64,000 nt of DNA from Cryoendolithus antarcticus (taxonomy: Eukaryota; Ascomycota; Dothideomycetes; Cladosporiales; Cladosporiaceae): the NCBI GenBank assembly GCA_002077065.1, contig NAJO01000043.1:186001-250000 (forward strand). Direction: 5' to 3'. The position numbers and the translations under genes were made by a program. The notes below the pieces were generated by a model. It saw only the letters and a program-made list of their open reading frames with translations. It had not been told where the DNA came from and ran no database searches. Each line of letters begins with the position of its first letter. The first letter of the stretch is position 1. Shown here in pieces: positions 45,310-56,208 of the stretch.

Positions 45310-47060
45310 TCACGAACTCTTACTCTTCTTACTCTTCTTCACCTTGACCTGCTCCTCCGGCACCTCGCCCTTAGCAAGTACCTCGCTCTCCGCCTTCCTC
45401 TTCTTATCTTTCTTGATCTTCTTCTCCACAGCCTTCTCATCAACCTCCACCGCTGCAGCAGGTGCTTCGCTCTTCTTCTCCTTCTTGCTCTTCTTTCCAG
45501 CCTTGGCATCAGCGTCGATATCAGCCATCTCGACATCGGCCTGCTCGGTTGGTTTCGAGGCCTTCTTATCCTTCTTGGCTTTCTTTCGCAGTGCTTGCTC
45601 GGTGGCTTGGTCTGTTACGCCAGGTGCGGCGATCTCTTCTTCGGCGCCGCCCTTGGAGGGATCGGAGACGTTTATGGAGGCGAGAGTGGCGTCCATGGCT
45701 GCTTGCTGTGGTGATTTGTTAGCAAATGTAGCCCATGTCGAATTGATCAGGGCCCGGATGAACATACCATAGCATCAGCGTTCTTCGTTGGGTTCACGCC
45801 CTCGGAGTAGAACCTCAATCTCTCCTCAACCTGCTCCTTCAATGCCTCACCAAACTTCCTCGTAGGCTGCATGCTGAAGTTGTCGATTCTTGACGCGATA
45901 CTCGTCTTGTTCGCCAAGAAGCGAGAGATACGACCCTTGTTCTTCGTACCCGCTCTGCCTATGAAGGAGGAGTGGTAGATCAGTCCGTACTTGGGTGTAT
46001 TGCCCTTTGTCTTCAAAGCTCGGAAAAGTGCTTTCTCGGCTCCCAAGATCTGCACAGTAGAGGCAGGGTACTTGGCCAGATTCGTCAAGCTGCCTGCGTG
46101 GGAGATGAGACGTGCGCCGACGGTCTCCCCGATCAGAGCTGCGAGATTGGGAGCGACGATACCCATCTTCGCGACGAGGTAGGCGCCGAGGGATTTACGG
46201 TATTTGCCTAGATCGGATGTGCGCTTGGCGAAGAGCATGACGTTCTCCATGTCTGTCTCGCTCAGGTCCTGGCCCATGGAGACTTTTGCTGCTTCGATGA
46301 TAGCTCGCGCGGTAGACTGGTCGTCATCGACAAGCGCAGCAAGGTCGTGCAGCTGATCTTCAGAAAGAGTAGTCTTGTTGCCGATGAACAGAGCGCATTG
46401 GGCGTACTTCGTGTTGTCGCTCACGATCCTGACGAGCTCGGGGAAGTGCCAGCCGTACCACTCGCGTACTCGCATGGAGAAGGTGTTCACAGCTTTGTCG
46501 AGGTGGTCCAGCGTTGCGATGGCTTGGATGATGTGGTTGTCGTTCTTCTGCACGCTGAACTTTACCTTAGCTCGACTGTATGCATGGCCGAGACCTAGCT
46601 GTGCGCGGGAGACGTCGCCGGACTGCAGACCCTTGAGGAGCTTCTCCGAGTGCAGACGGATGCCACGGAGGAGGTCTGCGACAATCTCGCTGGTCTCTGG
46701 CGTCTCGCACTCGACGCCAGGGAAGTCGGCCTTGATGGAGCCAGCCAAGTTCCTGTCGCCCACACCAAGAGTGACCTTCTTCTTCTCCTTCTTGCCACTG
46801 GATGGGAGATTGGCCTCGAGGGTAGTGCGCAGGTAGTCGCTCATGATGCCCTCTGAGATTTCGTTTGCATTCTCGAGTGCCTGGCTGGCTCCTTGGAAGG
46901 GCGCAAAGGAGACGAGCTGCACCATCTTGCCGAACTTGGCCAAGTCGGTGTGGGCAGCCTGCACCTCTGGCAGCTGGGCACCGATCGAGTCGCCCTGCAG
47001 CTTGACGGCGAAGATGGCATACCCGACGGACGACTCGTGGAGGAGGTAGTCGGCCGACAT
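45310..47060 (-). CDS. NOP56: Box C/D snoRNP core protein Nop56
   Basis: Exons 45768-47060 and 45310-45705 join in phase over a 62-bp intron with a GCTAAC branch, giving 562 residues. The N-terminal domain begins LLHESSVGYAIFAVK and contains LAKFGKMVQLVSFAPF. A coiled coil follows, then the Nop domain (VAPNLAALIGETVGARLISH, LAKYPASTVQILGAEKALFR, and YGLIYHSSFIG). The C-terminus is the Lys/Asp repeat tail common in Nop56 and Nop58. Nop56 with Nop58, Nop1 and Snu13 directs 2'-O-methylation of rRNA in the nucleolus. The N-terminal block is of Nop56 rather than Nop58 type. Confidence 0.93.
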
Positions 47061-47587
47061 GGTGGCGGTGTTGTTGGAATATCAGCTGGAGTGCTAAGTC
47101 ATGCGCTGTAAGTTGGTCCAGAGTAATGCCGTGTCCATGAGATGTAGCGTGACACTGCGCTTCGAATGCTTCCAGACAGCCGGCTGGAGTCGAAAATTGA
47201 AAAGCTTCGAGCTCACGCGGGTGACAAAAGTAGTGGACCAGTTGTGCAGGTACTGCAGACAGGCAGACAGATATATACAGCGCTTTGACAGTACATGCGT
47301 AGATGCCGCTCTCAACGGAAGCAAAGCGTTTCGCTACAAGTTCTTGAGATCAATGTCAGCAGCGATCCGGTAGTGCAGTGCAATGTAATGGCGGTACAAT
47401 ATATTGATCCCTTGTGTGATTCGCTTCTTCTGTCATTCGCAGAGCTCTTCGGGATACCTTCCGTATTGAGATGACACGCGAATGTCAACGCGACTTTTCA
47501 TGGACAGCCATACGATAGGTGCAGCACTGATTCGATACACCATCAAGGACAGTCTGACCAACACAATCAGTCAGAAAAGCACACAAC
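47061..47587. promoter_or_regulatory. Divergent promoter of NOP56 and CCT6
   Basis: A 527-bp gap between divergent start codons. No motif was assigned. Confidence 0.45.
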
Positions 47588-49216
47588 ATGTCTGCTGCAC
47601 AGTTACTCAACCCCAAGGCCGAGTCGCGGCGGAGAGGCGAGGCTCTCAAGGTCAACATATCCGCTGGTGAAGGCCTCCAAAATGTGCTGGCATCAAATCT
47701 TGGACCGTCAGGAACGCTGAAGATGTTGGTTGATGGCGCTGGGGGGATCAAGCTTACCAAGGATGGCTCGGTGCTGCTGAAGGAGATGCAAATCCAAAAT
47801 CCGACTGCAGTCATGATCGCGAGAGCAGCAACGGCGCAGGACGACATCTGCGGAGATGGGACGACAAGCGTGGTACTGATGGTGGGCGAGCTGTTGAAGC
47901 AGGCTGATCGGTACATCAGCGAGGGTCTGCATCCGAGAGTCATTACGGATGGGTATGAGCTGGCCAAGACGGAGACGCTCCGTTTCTTGGACGAGTTCAA
48001 GCTGGAGAAGGAGGTCGACAGGGAGCTGCTGCTATCTGTTGCACGCACATCATTATCGACCAAGATCAATGCCACTCTCGCCGAGCAGCTCACACCGGAC
48101 ATTGTGGACTCGGTACTGGCTATCTACCAGGCACCCGCAAAGCCAGATCTCCACATGATCGAGATCATGACAATGCAACATCGCACAGCGGCCGACACAC
48201 AGCTCATTCGTGGTCTTGCATTAGATCACGGTGCGAGACATCCAGACATGCCGAAGGACGTGAAGGATGCCTTCATTCTCACCCTGAACGTGAGCTTGGA
48301 GTACGAGAAGAGCGAGATCAACTCTGGCTTCTACTACAACTCCGCCGAGCAACGCGACAAGCTTGTCGAGTCTGAGCGTCGCTTCGTAGACGACAAGCTC
48401 CGCAAGATCGTCGAGCTGAAAAAGGAGGTCTGCGGTCTAGACAACAAGAAAGGCTTCGTCATTGTGAACCAGAAAGGCATAGATCCTCTATCACTCGATG
48501 TGCTCGTCAAGAACGGCATCTTCGCCCTTCGTCGCGCCAAGCGCAGGAACATGGAGCGCCTCCAACTCATTTGCGGTGGCATAGCCCAGAACAGCGTTGA
48601 TGATCTCACACCCTCAGTCCTCGGCTGGGCAGGCCACGTCTATGAGCATCAACTTGGCGAGGAGAAGTACACCTTCATCGAGGAAGTCAAAGAGCCGAAA
48701 TCTGTCACCCTTCTAATCAAGGGGCCGAATCCCCACACCATCGCACAGATCAAGGATGCAGTCAGAGATGGTCTGCGATCAGTCTACAACATGATTGTCG
48801 ATGGCTCCGTCGTGCCTGGCGCCGGTGCCTTCCAGATCGCTGCTTCTCGTCGCCTCACATCAGATGCTTTCTCAGCTTCGGTGAAAGGCAAAGCACGCTA
48901 CGGCGTACTAGCTTTCGCAGACGCTATGCTCATCATTCCCAAGACTCTCGCCGCCAACTCCGGTCACGACATCCAGGACTCCCTCGCGGCACTACAAGAC
49001 GCGCACGCTGAAGGTCATGTAGCTGGTCTGGATCTCGTTAGTGGCGAGGAGATGGATCCGGTGCAGGAGGGCGTGTATGATAGCTTCAGAGTGCTGAGAA
49101 GTTGCGTGGCGAGTGCGACAGGGATCGCGAGTAATTTGTTGCTTTGCGACGAGATGTTGAAGGCGCGGGAAATGGGCAAGAGTGGGCCGCCTGGGCTTGA
49201 TGGAGGGGAAGAGTGA
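47588..49216 (+). CDS. CCT6: Chaperonin CCT subunit zeta
   Basis: Single exon, 542 residues. Group II chaperonin signatures are present: [24 protein letters not shown], and [21 protein letters not shown], which holds the nucleotide-binding [21 protein letters not shown] is the late ATP-site motif. The start [20 protein letters not shown] is typical of CCT6. The subunit forms part of the hetero-octameric cytosolic TRiC ring that folds actin and tubulin. Confidence 0.96.
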   Translation: MSAAQLLNPKAESRRRGEALKVNISAGEGLQNVLASNLGPSGTLKMLVDGAGGIKLTKDGSVLLKEMQIQNPTAVMIARAATAQDDICGDGTTSVVLMVGELLKQADRYISEGLHPRVITDGYELAKTETLRFLDEFKLEKEVDRELLLSVARTSLSTKINATLAEQLTPDIVDSVLAIYQAPAKPDLHMIEIMTMQHRTAADTQLIRGLALDHGARHPDMPKDVKDAFILTLNVSLEYEKSEINSGFYYNSAEQRDKLVESERRFVDDKLRKIVELKKEVCGLDNKKGFVIVNQKGIDPLSLDVLVKNGIFALRRAKRRNMERLQLICGGIAQNSVDDLTPSVLGWAGHVYEHQLGEEKYTFIEEVKEPKSVTLLIKGPNPHTIAQIKDAVRDGLRSVYNMIVDGSVVPGAGAFQIAASRRLTSDAFSASVKGKARYGVLAFADAMLIIPKTLAANSGHDIQDSLAALQDAHAEGHVAGLDLVSGEEMDPVQEGVYDSFRVLRSCVASATGIASNLLLCDEMLKAREMGKSGPPGLDGGEE

Positions 49217-49891
49217 GGCGGGACAATTGATGAAAGCGACGATTATGCGCACGAAGAACGCCACGTTCACTGTCAGCGGCCTGGCATTATTCGAGGTCAA
49301 GCGACTGCGGCAGCTGGAGTGCTTGGCATAAACCAGATCACGGGCAGGTCGTATATCGGCCACGCCGAGAGCAATGCAGGAGGCTGAGCCGCGGGATGAA
49401 GCTGGTTAGAAAGGTCGCAAGATGTGGTATATACGAGGTATGTGTAACGTACGCAGTCTGTGCATGCTCAAACTCTCAGCACCATCTCTTTGTCAACACC
49501 AGTCTTTTCTCATCGGCACCACGGTAGTCCTCCGAGAAACGGACGGTACCGCGCAGCATTCCTTTGTAAATCTTGGCGAGATTGACGTGATGCAGGCCCC
49601 AGGTGGTGTTGACATTCCAGACTCAGATTGGGATGCTGTCCCCAGCGACAAGCACGAAGTCGACCTCACGCTTCCACCATGCTACTGCTGCAAGACCGGA
49701 CAGCCGGCGCGTCAGCATACACTCGTTTGGCTGCATACACACTGTCTTGCCGTCTCGCCCAAGAATACTTTCGAAAGTAGCCAGTCCGCCTGCCGTGCGG
49801 CATCTACTTTGCAGAGAGCGCATATCAACACTAACGCGCAGGGCTGCACAGAGTCAATAGCCTCACCCGTGCAAGCGGCAACATCGCAACG
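49217..49891. other. Intergenic region
   Basis: A 675-bp region upstream of the large secreted protein gene. A 161-codon frame at 49422-49907 lacks recognisable features. Confidence 0.45.
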
Positions 49892-52800
49892 ATGTTCGCC
49901 CGTCTAGCGACCACCGCGTCGCTAGTCATCCTCACCCTCACGCACTCGATCTGGGCCCAGAACGTCATCACTATCACCCAACACCGCAGCGTCTGTAGCG
50001 CAGTCTACACCTCAGCCTCCACGACCGTTACAGTGATCCAGTCCACAGTCACCGTGACTCCTTCATCAAATTTCGGCGCTCCCTCCGCAGCAGCCTCCGC
50101 GCTCAGCGACGCAGCCCTGAACGCCGGCTCGCCGTTCTCAGTCGAAATTGCGCCTGGGACTTGGCTGACACTGGACGGTTCGACGACTACGAACGCCTCA
50201 TTGGCGGCTCAATATGTCATCCGCAACGGCGGTCTCTACTCCGCGACGAATGGGCAGCAAGTCTCCGCGAACCCTGGCGATTCCACCGTTTCCCTCGCGC
50301 CTTTGGCCGAAGTAGGCAGCATAACCTGCTGCTTCAGCTTTGTCAACGGCGTACTCACGTGGACGAACCCGGCTTTCGCCAATGGCGCAGCGACGTTCTA
50401 TGCTAGTAAGCTCGGGGACGGGGGAAGTGTAGCGGCGAGTTTGAAGGGAAGTCAGCCACAGGGGTATATGAAGGTTGTTGTTAGGGCTGCGGCGCCGCCG
50501 GGGGGCAGTGGTGCGGCGAGTGGGACGATGAGTGTGAGTACGAGTTATGTTATGCAGAGTAAGGCTTCGAGTGCGCCGCCGGGAGGGTATTCGCCACCGG
50601 CCCCTGTGGGCTACTCGAGCACTGGGGTCGTGGGGAGCCCAAGCCAGGGCGTACCGACGTTTGTGTATAGTCCGCCTGCTTCTGCGAGCCCGACATCGAC
50701 GACCGCGGGTGTGCCGGAAGGATATAGCAGTGTGGCTGCTTCGTCGAGCACGGCTAGCTCCAAGGTCAGCTCTACGTCTGCGCCTGCGAGTGTGCCTTCT
50801 GGATATATTGTCACGAGTGCGTCCGCGAGTTCGAGCTCGGCCAATACGCTCTCTACAGTCAGCGCGCCGGGAACGCCGATCGGTCCTGATAACCCGGGAT
50901 ACTCGCGAGTCTCGAGCACCAGCAGCTCTACCGCCGTCTCTGCATCCACGCCTGCAGGCTATGTCTCTTCAACGGCGAGCAGCTCTCGCTCCACAGCATC
51001 AACCTCAACCATTATGCTCGCCAGCGCGACTCCAAGCGCACCGACATCCTCGACAGGTGGACCTTACATCGCAACCGAGAACTCCAGCCAAGGGCCAGGC
51101 CCTAGCTCTGCGGTCATAGACTCCCCTTCGCCTAGCTCTGCAGGCGGCCAGATCGCGACGGAGAACTCCAATCAAGCACCCGGTCCGAGCTCTCCCGTTG
51201 TAGCCTTCTCGTCCACATCGTCTCCTGGCGGGCAAATCGCGACGGAATACACGAATCAGGCTCCCGGGTCTACGTTCGGGGGTCCCGTCATGACTGGGTC
51301 GTCTACTGCTACTGCTAGCTCGGTGAACACGCTGCCGACGTATACTTCCAATGGTGTGCCGATTGAACCGGACAATCCTGGCTATGGCGGATCGACCGCA
51401 GCAAGCAGCAGTGTCAGCAGCACTAGCTCTGTTGGCGTACCGCCGATATATGGGCCTACGACTACGACGACGATCAGCAGCAGCAGTGTCAGGAGTAGCA
51501 GCTCTGTCGGCCTCCCACCGATCTATGGAGCGACAACGACTACGACAAGAGTAAGCAGTAGCAGCAGCTCTCTCGCAGTGCCGCCTATCTATGGGCTGAC
51601 TACCACGACTACTACTAGCAGCATCAGCAGCAGAAGCGCCTTGGCTGTGCCTACTATCTACGGCCCAAACACGACTACTACCAAGGTCGGCGGCAGTAGC
51701 AGCAGCTCTGGAGTTGTGCCTCCAATCTATGGTCCAACCACAACAACGACGACCAGTGCTGCAAGCTCGAGCAGCTCAAGTAGCTCGAGCTCAGCCATCG
51801 TGCCTTCAATATACGGACCAACAACCACGACGACCACCTCGTCGGCAGCCTCATCATCTTCAAGCAGCTCTGTGATCGTTCCACCCATCTACGGCCCGAC
51901 CACAACGTCCACTACATCCTCGACCACATCACGCAGCAGCTCAACATCCTCACCATTCTTCTTCACAGACATCATGACCTCCTCCTCCCAATCCTTCGGC
52001 TCGCCTCCAGCCTCCACAACCTCCACAACCTCCTCCGCCACACCACCCTCAAGCACCATCCCCGCCTGCCCCTCCGGCAACAACACCCTCTTCTACGACT
52101 CCGGCGGTGCAATCTATCGCCTCCTCTGCGACATAGACTCTCTACCCGGATCCTACAACAGCGCCGCGGGACCGAACTTCCAGGGCTGTCTCGGGATCTG
52201 CGACGATGACACGCAGTGTGCGGCTGTGGCGTTCAACGGGCAGGTGGCATATGGAGGGACTTGTTATTTCAAGACGAGTGTGCAGAGCTATGCGAGTAGT
52301 CCTGGGGTGTACTTCGCGATGTTGGTCAGTCCCGCGCCGGCTGGAGGGGCATCGAGTTCGTCGACGGGGTCTGTCTCCAGCACGAGGTCGACGTCTAGCA
52401 CAGCTACAGCGATGGGACCTACGGTCACGACTACTACGAGCTCGACATCGAGTAGTGTCGTGATAATGGGCCCAATGGTCACGACCACGACTACCTCGAG
52501 TACGGGGATGTCGAGCAGCAGCTCCTTGAGCGCTGCGCCAGCTGCCACAGCGACTGGGACGAATGCCTTCACCTGCGCCGCCAACAACGGCCAGACCATC
52601 ACCGACGCAGCCGGAATTCAGTACATCATCTCCTGCGGCAGCGAGTCAAGCAGCGGCAGCTACGCCAGCTACGGCGCCACAGCCTCGTTCAACGACTGCT
52701 TCAATAATTGTGATGTCAATTACCAGGCTCCAGGAGGCACGAATTGCACTGCTTTTACTTACTTTGGCGGCAACAACGGCGTGGGCGGCGGAACGTGCTT

Positions 52801-53735
52801 CGTCAAGAACGAGCTCGGCGAGACATTCCTACCCGGGAATGCGCAGTTGGTAGGCGTGATCAAGCTGGCGTACTACGTTGCGCCCTCGAGCAGTAGCGCG
52901 GCGGTGGTATCCACCACGTCCACAACATCCAGCACAACCAGCACCACTCCGCCAATAACGACTAGCAGCGCCTCCCTCTCCTCCTCTGCTGCATCAACCT
53001 CAACTTCAACCTCAACATCAACGGGCCCCTACCTCGTTCTCCCCTCTCCCACACCCTGTGACTTCGGTGACCCACCAAACTACGACGAGGACGACTCGTA
53101 CTGTGAAGTCGACTTACCCTTCAATGCGCAGATCTACTCCACAACCTCGCAGAGAACATACACCTCGACAAACGGCTACATTTCCCTCCTGCAGGGCTCA
53201 TCTCAATACTCCACGCGCCAGCTACCGGCTTCGAATATCCCCAACAACACCGTCGTGCCGTTGTTCGACGATCTGTTCTTGTATGGGTCACCGCCGACGG
53301 GGACCGGCGTGCAAGGCGCGAATATACAGGGGATATGGTATCAGATCCAGGGCAGCGCGGTGGTGTGGGAGTATTATGTTGGGCGGGGTGGGGATGCGAC
53401 GAGTATATATCACTTCACTGTGGCTTATGATAGTAATTTGCCGGGGACGTGGCGGTATAAGTATTACTCCGTCGGGACTTCAGGGAGTGACGCAGGGGTC
53501 AATGGGGCGAGTGCTGCGGTGGGGATGCAAGGTTGTGAGTACCGTCCTCTACTAAAAATGGCGAGGGTGGTTTGCTAACTTTGTGTGTGCAGTGGGTGCC
53601 AACGGAGCGACGACAGCGACGCAGTATTCGTTCCGGAATAACGTGATTACGCCGGGACTGGTGTTGACGTGTAGTGGGAGTACGAGTGAGTGCACGGCGG
53701 GGAGTCCGTCGTTGGTGACGGTCTCCATAGGGTGA
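49892..53735 (+). CDS. Large secreted Ser/Thr-rich repeat protein, adhesin-like
   Basis: Exons 49892-53534 and 53593-53735 join in phase to give 1,261 residues. A signal peptide (MFARLATTASLVILTLTHSIWA) is followed by a domain of about 200 residues resembling the fungal DUF7908 region (FSVEIAPGTWLTLDG, then YVIRNGGLYS). A long Ser/Thr stalk with tandem repeats comes next. Two cysteine-bearing PAN/apple-like modules lie near residues 730-800 (FQGCLGICDDDTQCAAVAF) and 895-985 (FNDCFNNCDV). The C-terminal 230 residues form a globular domain (CDFGDPPNYDEDDSYC). No C-terminal GPI signal is visible, so it is probably released or wall-associated. A role in adhesion is inference. Confidence 0.8.
51431..51905 (+). 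repeat. Seven imperfect tandem repeats coding for PPIYGPTTTTT-type units
   Basis: Seven units of roughly 60-80 bp encode (V/L)-P-(P/S/T)-I-Y-G followed by a Thr run and a Ser run. Thr and Ser runs vary in length between units, and codon choice differs, which argues for old duplication and selection on protein sequence. Upstream, three IATEN/Y units with Q-x-P-G lie near 51060-51270. Confidence 0.85.
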
Positions 53736-54084
53736 TCTGCTCAACCACGCGTGGACAGGTGAATAGGAGGGCATTCTCTAGCTTATATCAGCATGATCGA
53801 AACCGTCTAGACGGCATGTTGCGTCGGATGAGGCACACTGTGGCATTGGCGTGAAGGATATTGCGAGTCGGCGCATCGGTAAAACAAGTAGTGCTATCAC
53901 CATATCTGTACGAATCTAGCTGCTTCACAACGCCAAAACGCCATCGCATAGGTAACTCTGGCCAACCTCCTCAGCGAACATCCCACCAAATGCTCACTTC
54001 GTCCCAAAATACCCGTCCATGCCTCAGCACATCGATCCCCGAAATCTATACCCACATCCCCATCTCAGTTCTCCACACCAGTAT
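53736..54084. other. Intergenic region
   Basis: Convergent 3' flanks over 349 bp. No feature was seen. Confidence 0.5.
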
Positions 54085-55554
54085 CTACATAGCAGCATAC
54101 TCCCTCGGCTCACTAATCCCAAACTCCCCACTATGCAATCCCCTCATAACATCCCACCCCTCCTCCGTCAACACCGGCCGGCCTCTAGGCTCCGTGGCTC
54201 CCGTGAAGAATCGTGGCTTCCACTCGATATTCGCCGCTTTCCTCTCCGCCGCCTTGGCCCGCTGCTTCTCCTCCAGCTCCTGCTTCACTGTCGTGGCCCG
54301 CGCGTACTCTTTCCGCATTATGGCATCGGTGACATCGTTCCAGAATCGTCGAGATTCGTTGGGGAGTTGGTGTTCGGCTGGCGGGCAGGCCTTGGGGTGA
54401 GGGAAGAGAGGTGCGACGTCGACGAGCTGGATTCGGGATTCTGTGGGGGATGATTTGAAAGCACCGGGCCCGGGAGAGAAGTAGACTTGGTTTTGCCAGG
54501 AGCCGTCGATGCGGCCTAGCACGTCCTTGTCTGCAACGTCTTTGATTCGTGTGAGTGTGTCTTTCTCAGGGTCTGCGGTGCGGTAAATGACGCCTTCGAC
54601 TTTGTTTTGCGTTTTGCCGAAGTATCCTTCCTCCAAGTAATGCAAGATAACTTTGAGGCCTGTGCGTTGGCAGATCACGAAGCAGGTGTCTGCTACAGTG
54701 ATGTTCAAGTTGCCTCGCAGGAAGCCTCCGAGGTAGGCAGCGGGATGTGTGAGTCTGTAGGTCTCGTCTTCGTGGTTGTGGAGTTTGATGAAGATGCCTT
54801 CGTTGAACTCGCCGGGCGTCACTCTGACGGATGTGCCTGTGAACTTTGCGGAGAGCTGGTCGAAGCCGTATGCCGAGACGCCCTTTTCAGGACAGGCGAC
54901 ATAGTAGGCGCTGACAGGAGGGTGATGAGAGGTCTGTTCCGTGAGATATGAGATCTTGACTTTCTGGCCCGGCGTGCTGGTCTGGCCCTCCAATGCCGCT
55001 GGAGGCGGCTTCTCCTCGTTACCCAGCAGACTGGGCAAGCTGTCCTCGATCTCCCATGTACACCGGAAGAACTCGCCCAGTGTGCTGTTGTATGGCTTGC
55101 AGGGCTTGCCCTTGACGTACTTGAGATCTTTCGTGAACCAGAAGCGCAAGCAGGCTAGCATTCGTCCGAGGTCGTCTTTGCTGTCTCCGATTGCGGCGAA
55201 GGTGTCGGGTCGGTCGAGATAGTGCCAGTATTCGAGGTTGGGTATGGGTTCCATGAGCTGTGCTGGGAGGGAGAAGCGGACGGCGGCCATGTCGCTGACA
55301 CCGATGAAGCGCTTGAGGATGCCGAGGAAGGTCTTGAGCTTGGAGGAGTCGCTGGTAGTCTGGCCATCTTTGGGTATGTCCTTGTAGTCGTCCTTACTTG
55401 CGGCGCCAGGTATGGGTGTCGATGTGCCTGATGCTGTGGTGGAGGGGGGTGTGGGAGGGCCAGACGTTGAGCCGTCGCTGGCTGTGGTGTTGTCGGATTT
55501 GCTCATGGCCTTCATCTCGGGCGTAGACGGCGTTGAGCTCTTGAGGAGACCCAT
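54085..55554 (-). CDS. Oxysterol-binding protein, Kes1/Osh4 type
   Basis: Single exon, 489 residues from ATG 55554. The N-terminal 75 residues are low-complexity Ser/Thr/Pro. The OSBP-related domain follows, with the family fingerprint EQTSHHPPVSAYY, the lid-adjacent FIGVSDMAAVRFSLPAQLMEPIPNLEYW, and NLNITVADTCFVICQRTG. There is no PH, GOLD or ankyrin domain in front, as in Osh4/Kes1. Such proteins exchange sterol and PI4P between membranes, linking Golgi PI4P to sterol supply. The Lys/Glu-rich C-terminal helix (KQELEEKQRAKAAERKAA) is usual. Confidence 0.93.
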   Translation of the reverse strand: MGLLKSSTPSTPEMKAMSKSDNTTASDGSTSGPPTPPSTTASGTSTPIPGAASKDDYKDIPKDGQTTSDSSKLKTFLGILKRFIGVSDMAAVRFSLPAQLMEPIPNLEYWHYLDRPDTFAAIGDSKDDLGRMLACLRFWFTKDLKYVKGKPCKPYNSTLGEFFRCTWEIEDSLPSLLGNEEKPPPAALEGQTSTPGQKVKISYLTEQTSHHPPVSAYYVACPEKGVSAYGFDQLSAKFTGTSVRVTPGEFNEGIFIKLHNHEDETYRLTHPAAYLGGFLRGNLNITVADTCFVICQRTGLKVILHYLEEGYFGKTQNKVEGVIYRTADPEKDTLTRIKDVADKDVLGRIDGSWQNQVYFSPGPGAFKSSPTESRIQLVDVAPLFPHPKACPPAEHQLPNESRRFWNDVTDAIMRKEYARATTVKQELEEKQRAKAAERKAANIEWKPRFFTGATEPRGRPVLTEEGWDVMRGLHSGEFGISEPREYAAM

Positions 55555-56208
55555 GGCTGGATCGAGGTGGATGTGAACAAATGAGATGGTTACAGCACTC
55601 TCGTCCACGCCAACAACTTGCTGTTTCGGATGCTGCGATTGCTCTGCTTTGTTGCAGCTCTTGACTCGATCTCAATCGGTAGCCCTACTAACCTACGTCA
55701 CTCTAAGCAGCCCCAGGGTCGGCGGCGGCGTGGCAGAGCAACTGCCAAGGCGGGCGAGATATCAAGGCAGGAGAGGACGTGAGGTATATGGTGAGCGTAG
55801 AGGACAAGTCACTACGCTCCCATACCGTTGTTGAAGACTTGTCGTTGCGATAACGCGCCTGACTTTGGTATGTCATGCAGCGATTCTCAAGCTTGTCTCA
55901 GGTCCAATCACCGAACCACGATCATGCACCCCGCCATGGGATAGGGATCACTGTCGAGATGTCGGTATCTTACTGCCTGGCTGCGAATATCTCCCGAATA
56001 TGGCCAGAAATGGTGCTGCTCACGTCCGGAGACTCATACAAGCAGCGACGAAAGCATGGCTACAACGAGCGGACGAGAAAATCGTTCGAACATGATACTT
56101 CCTCCTCGAGACATGTCTATGCAATGTATCTTGAACATGCAGGTACCCTTTGACCCTTGCTCTGACAAGCCCGCAACACTGGAATAACACGACGGTGTTG
56201 CCATCTCA
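55555..56208. other. Intergenic region
   Basis: A 654-bp region upstream of the oxysterol-binding protein gene and downstream of the CUE protein gene. No feature was seen. Confidence 0.5.

Noticed and set aside
49422..49907. 161-codon frame overlapping the start of the large secreted protein gene
   Set aside because: Overlaps the well-supported signal-peptide start in another frame and has no coding signature.
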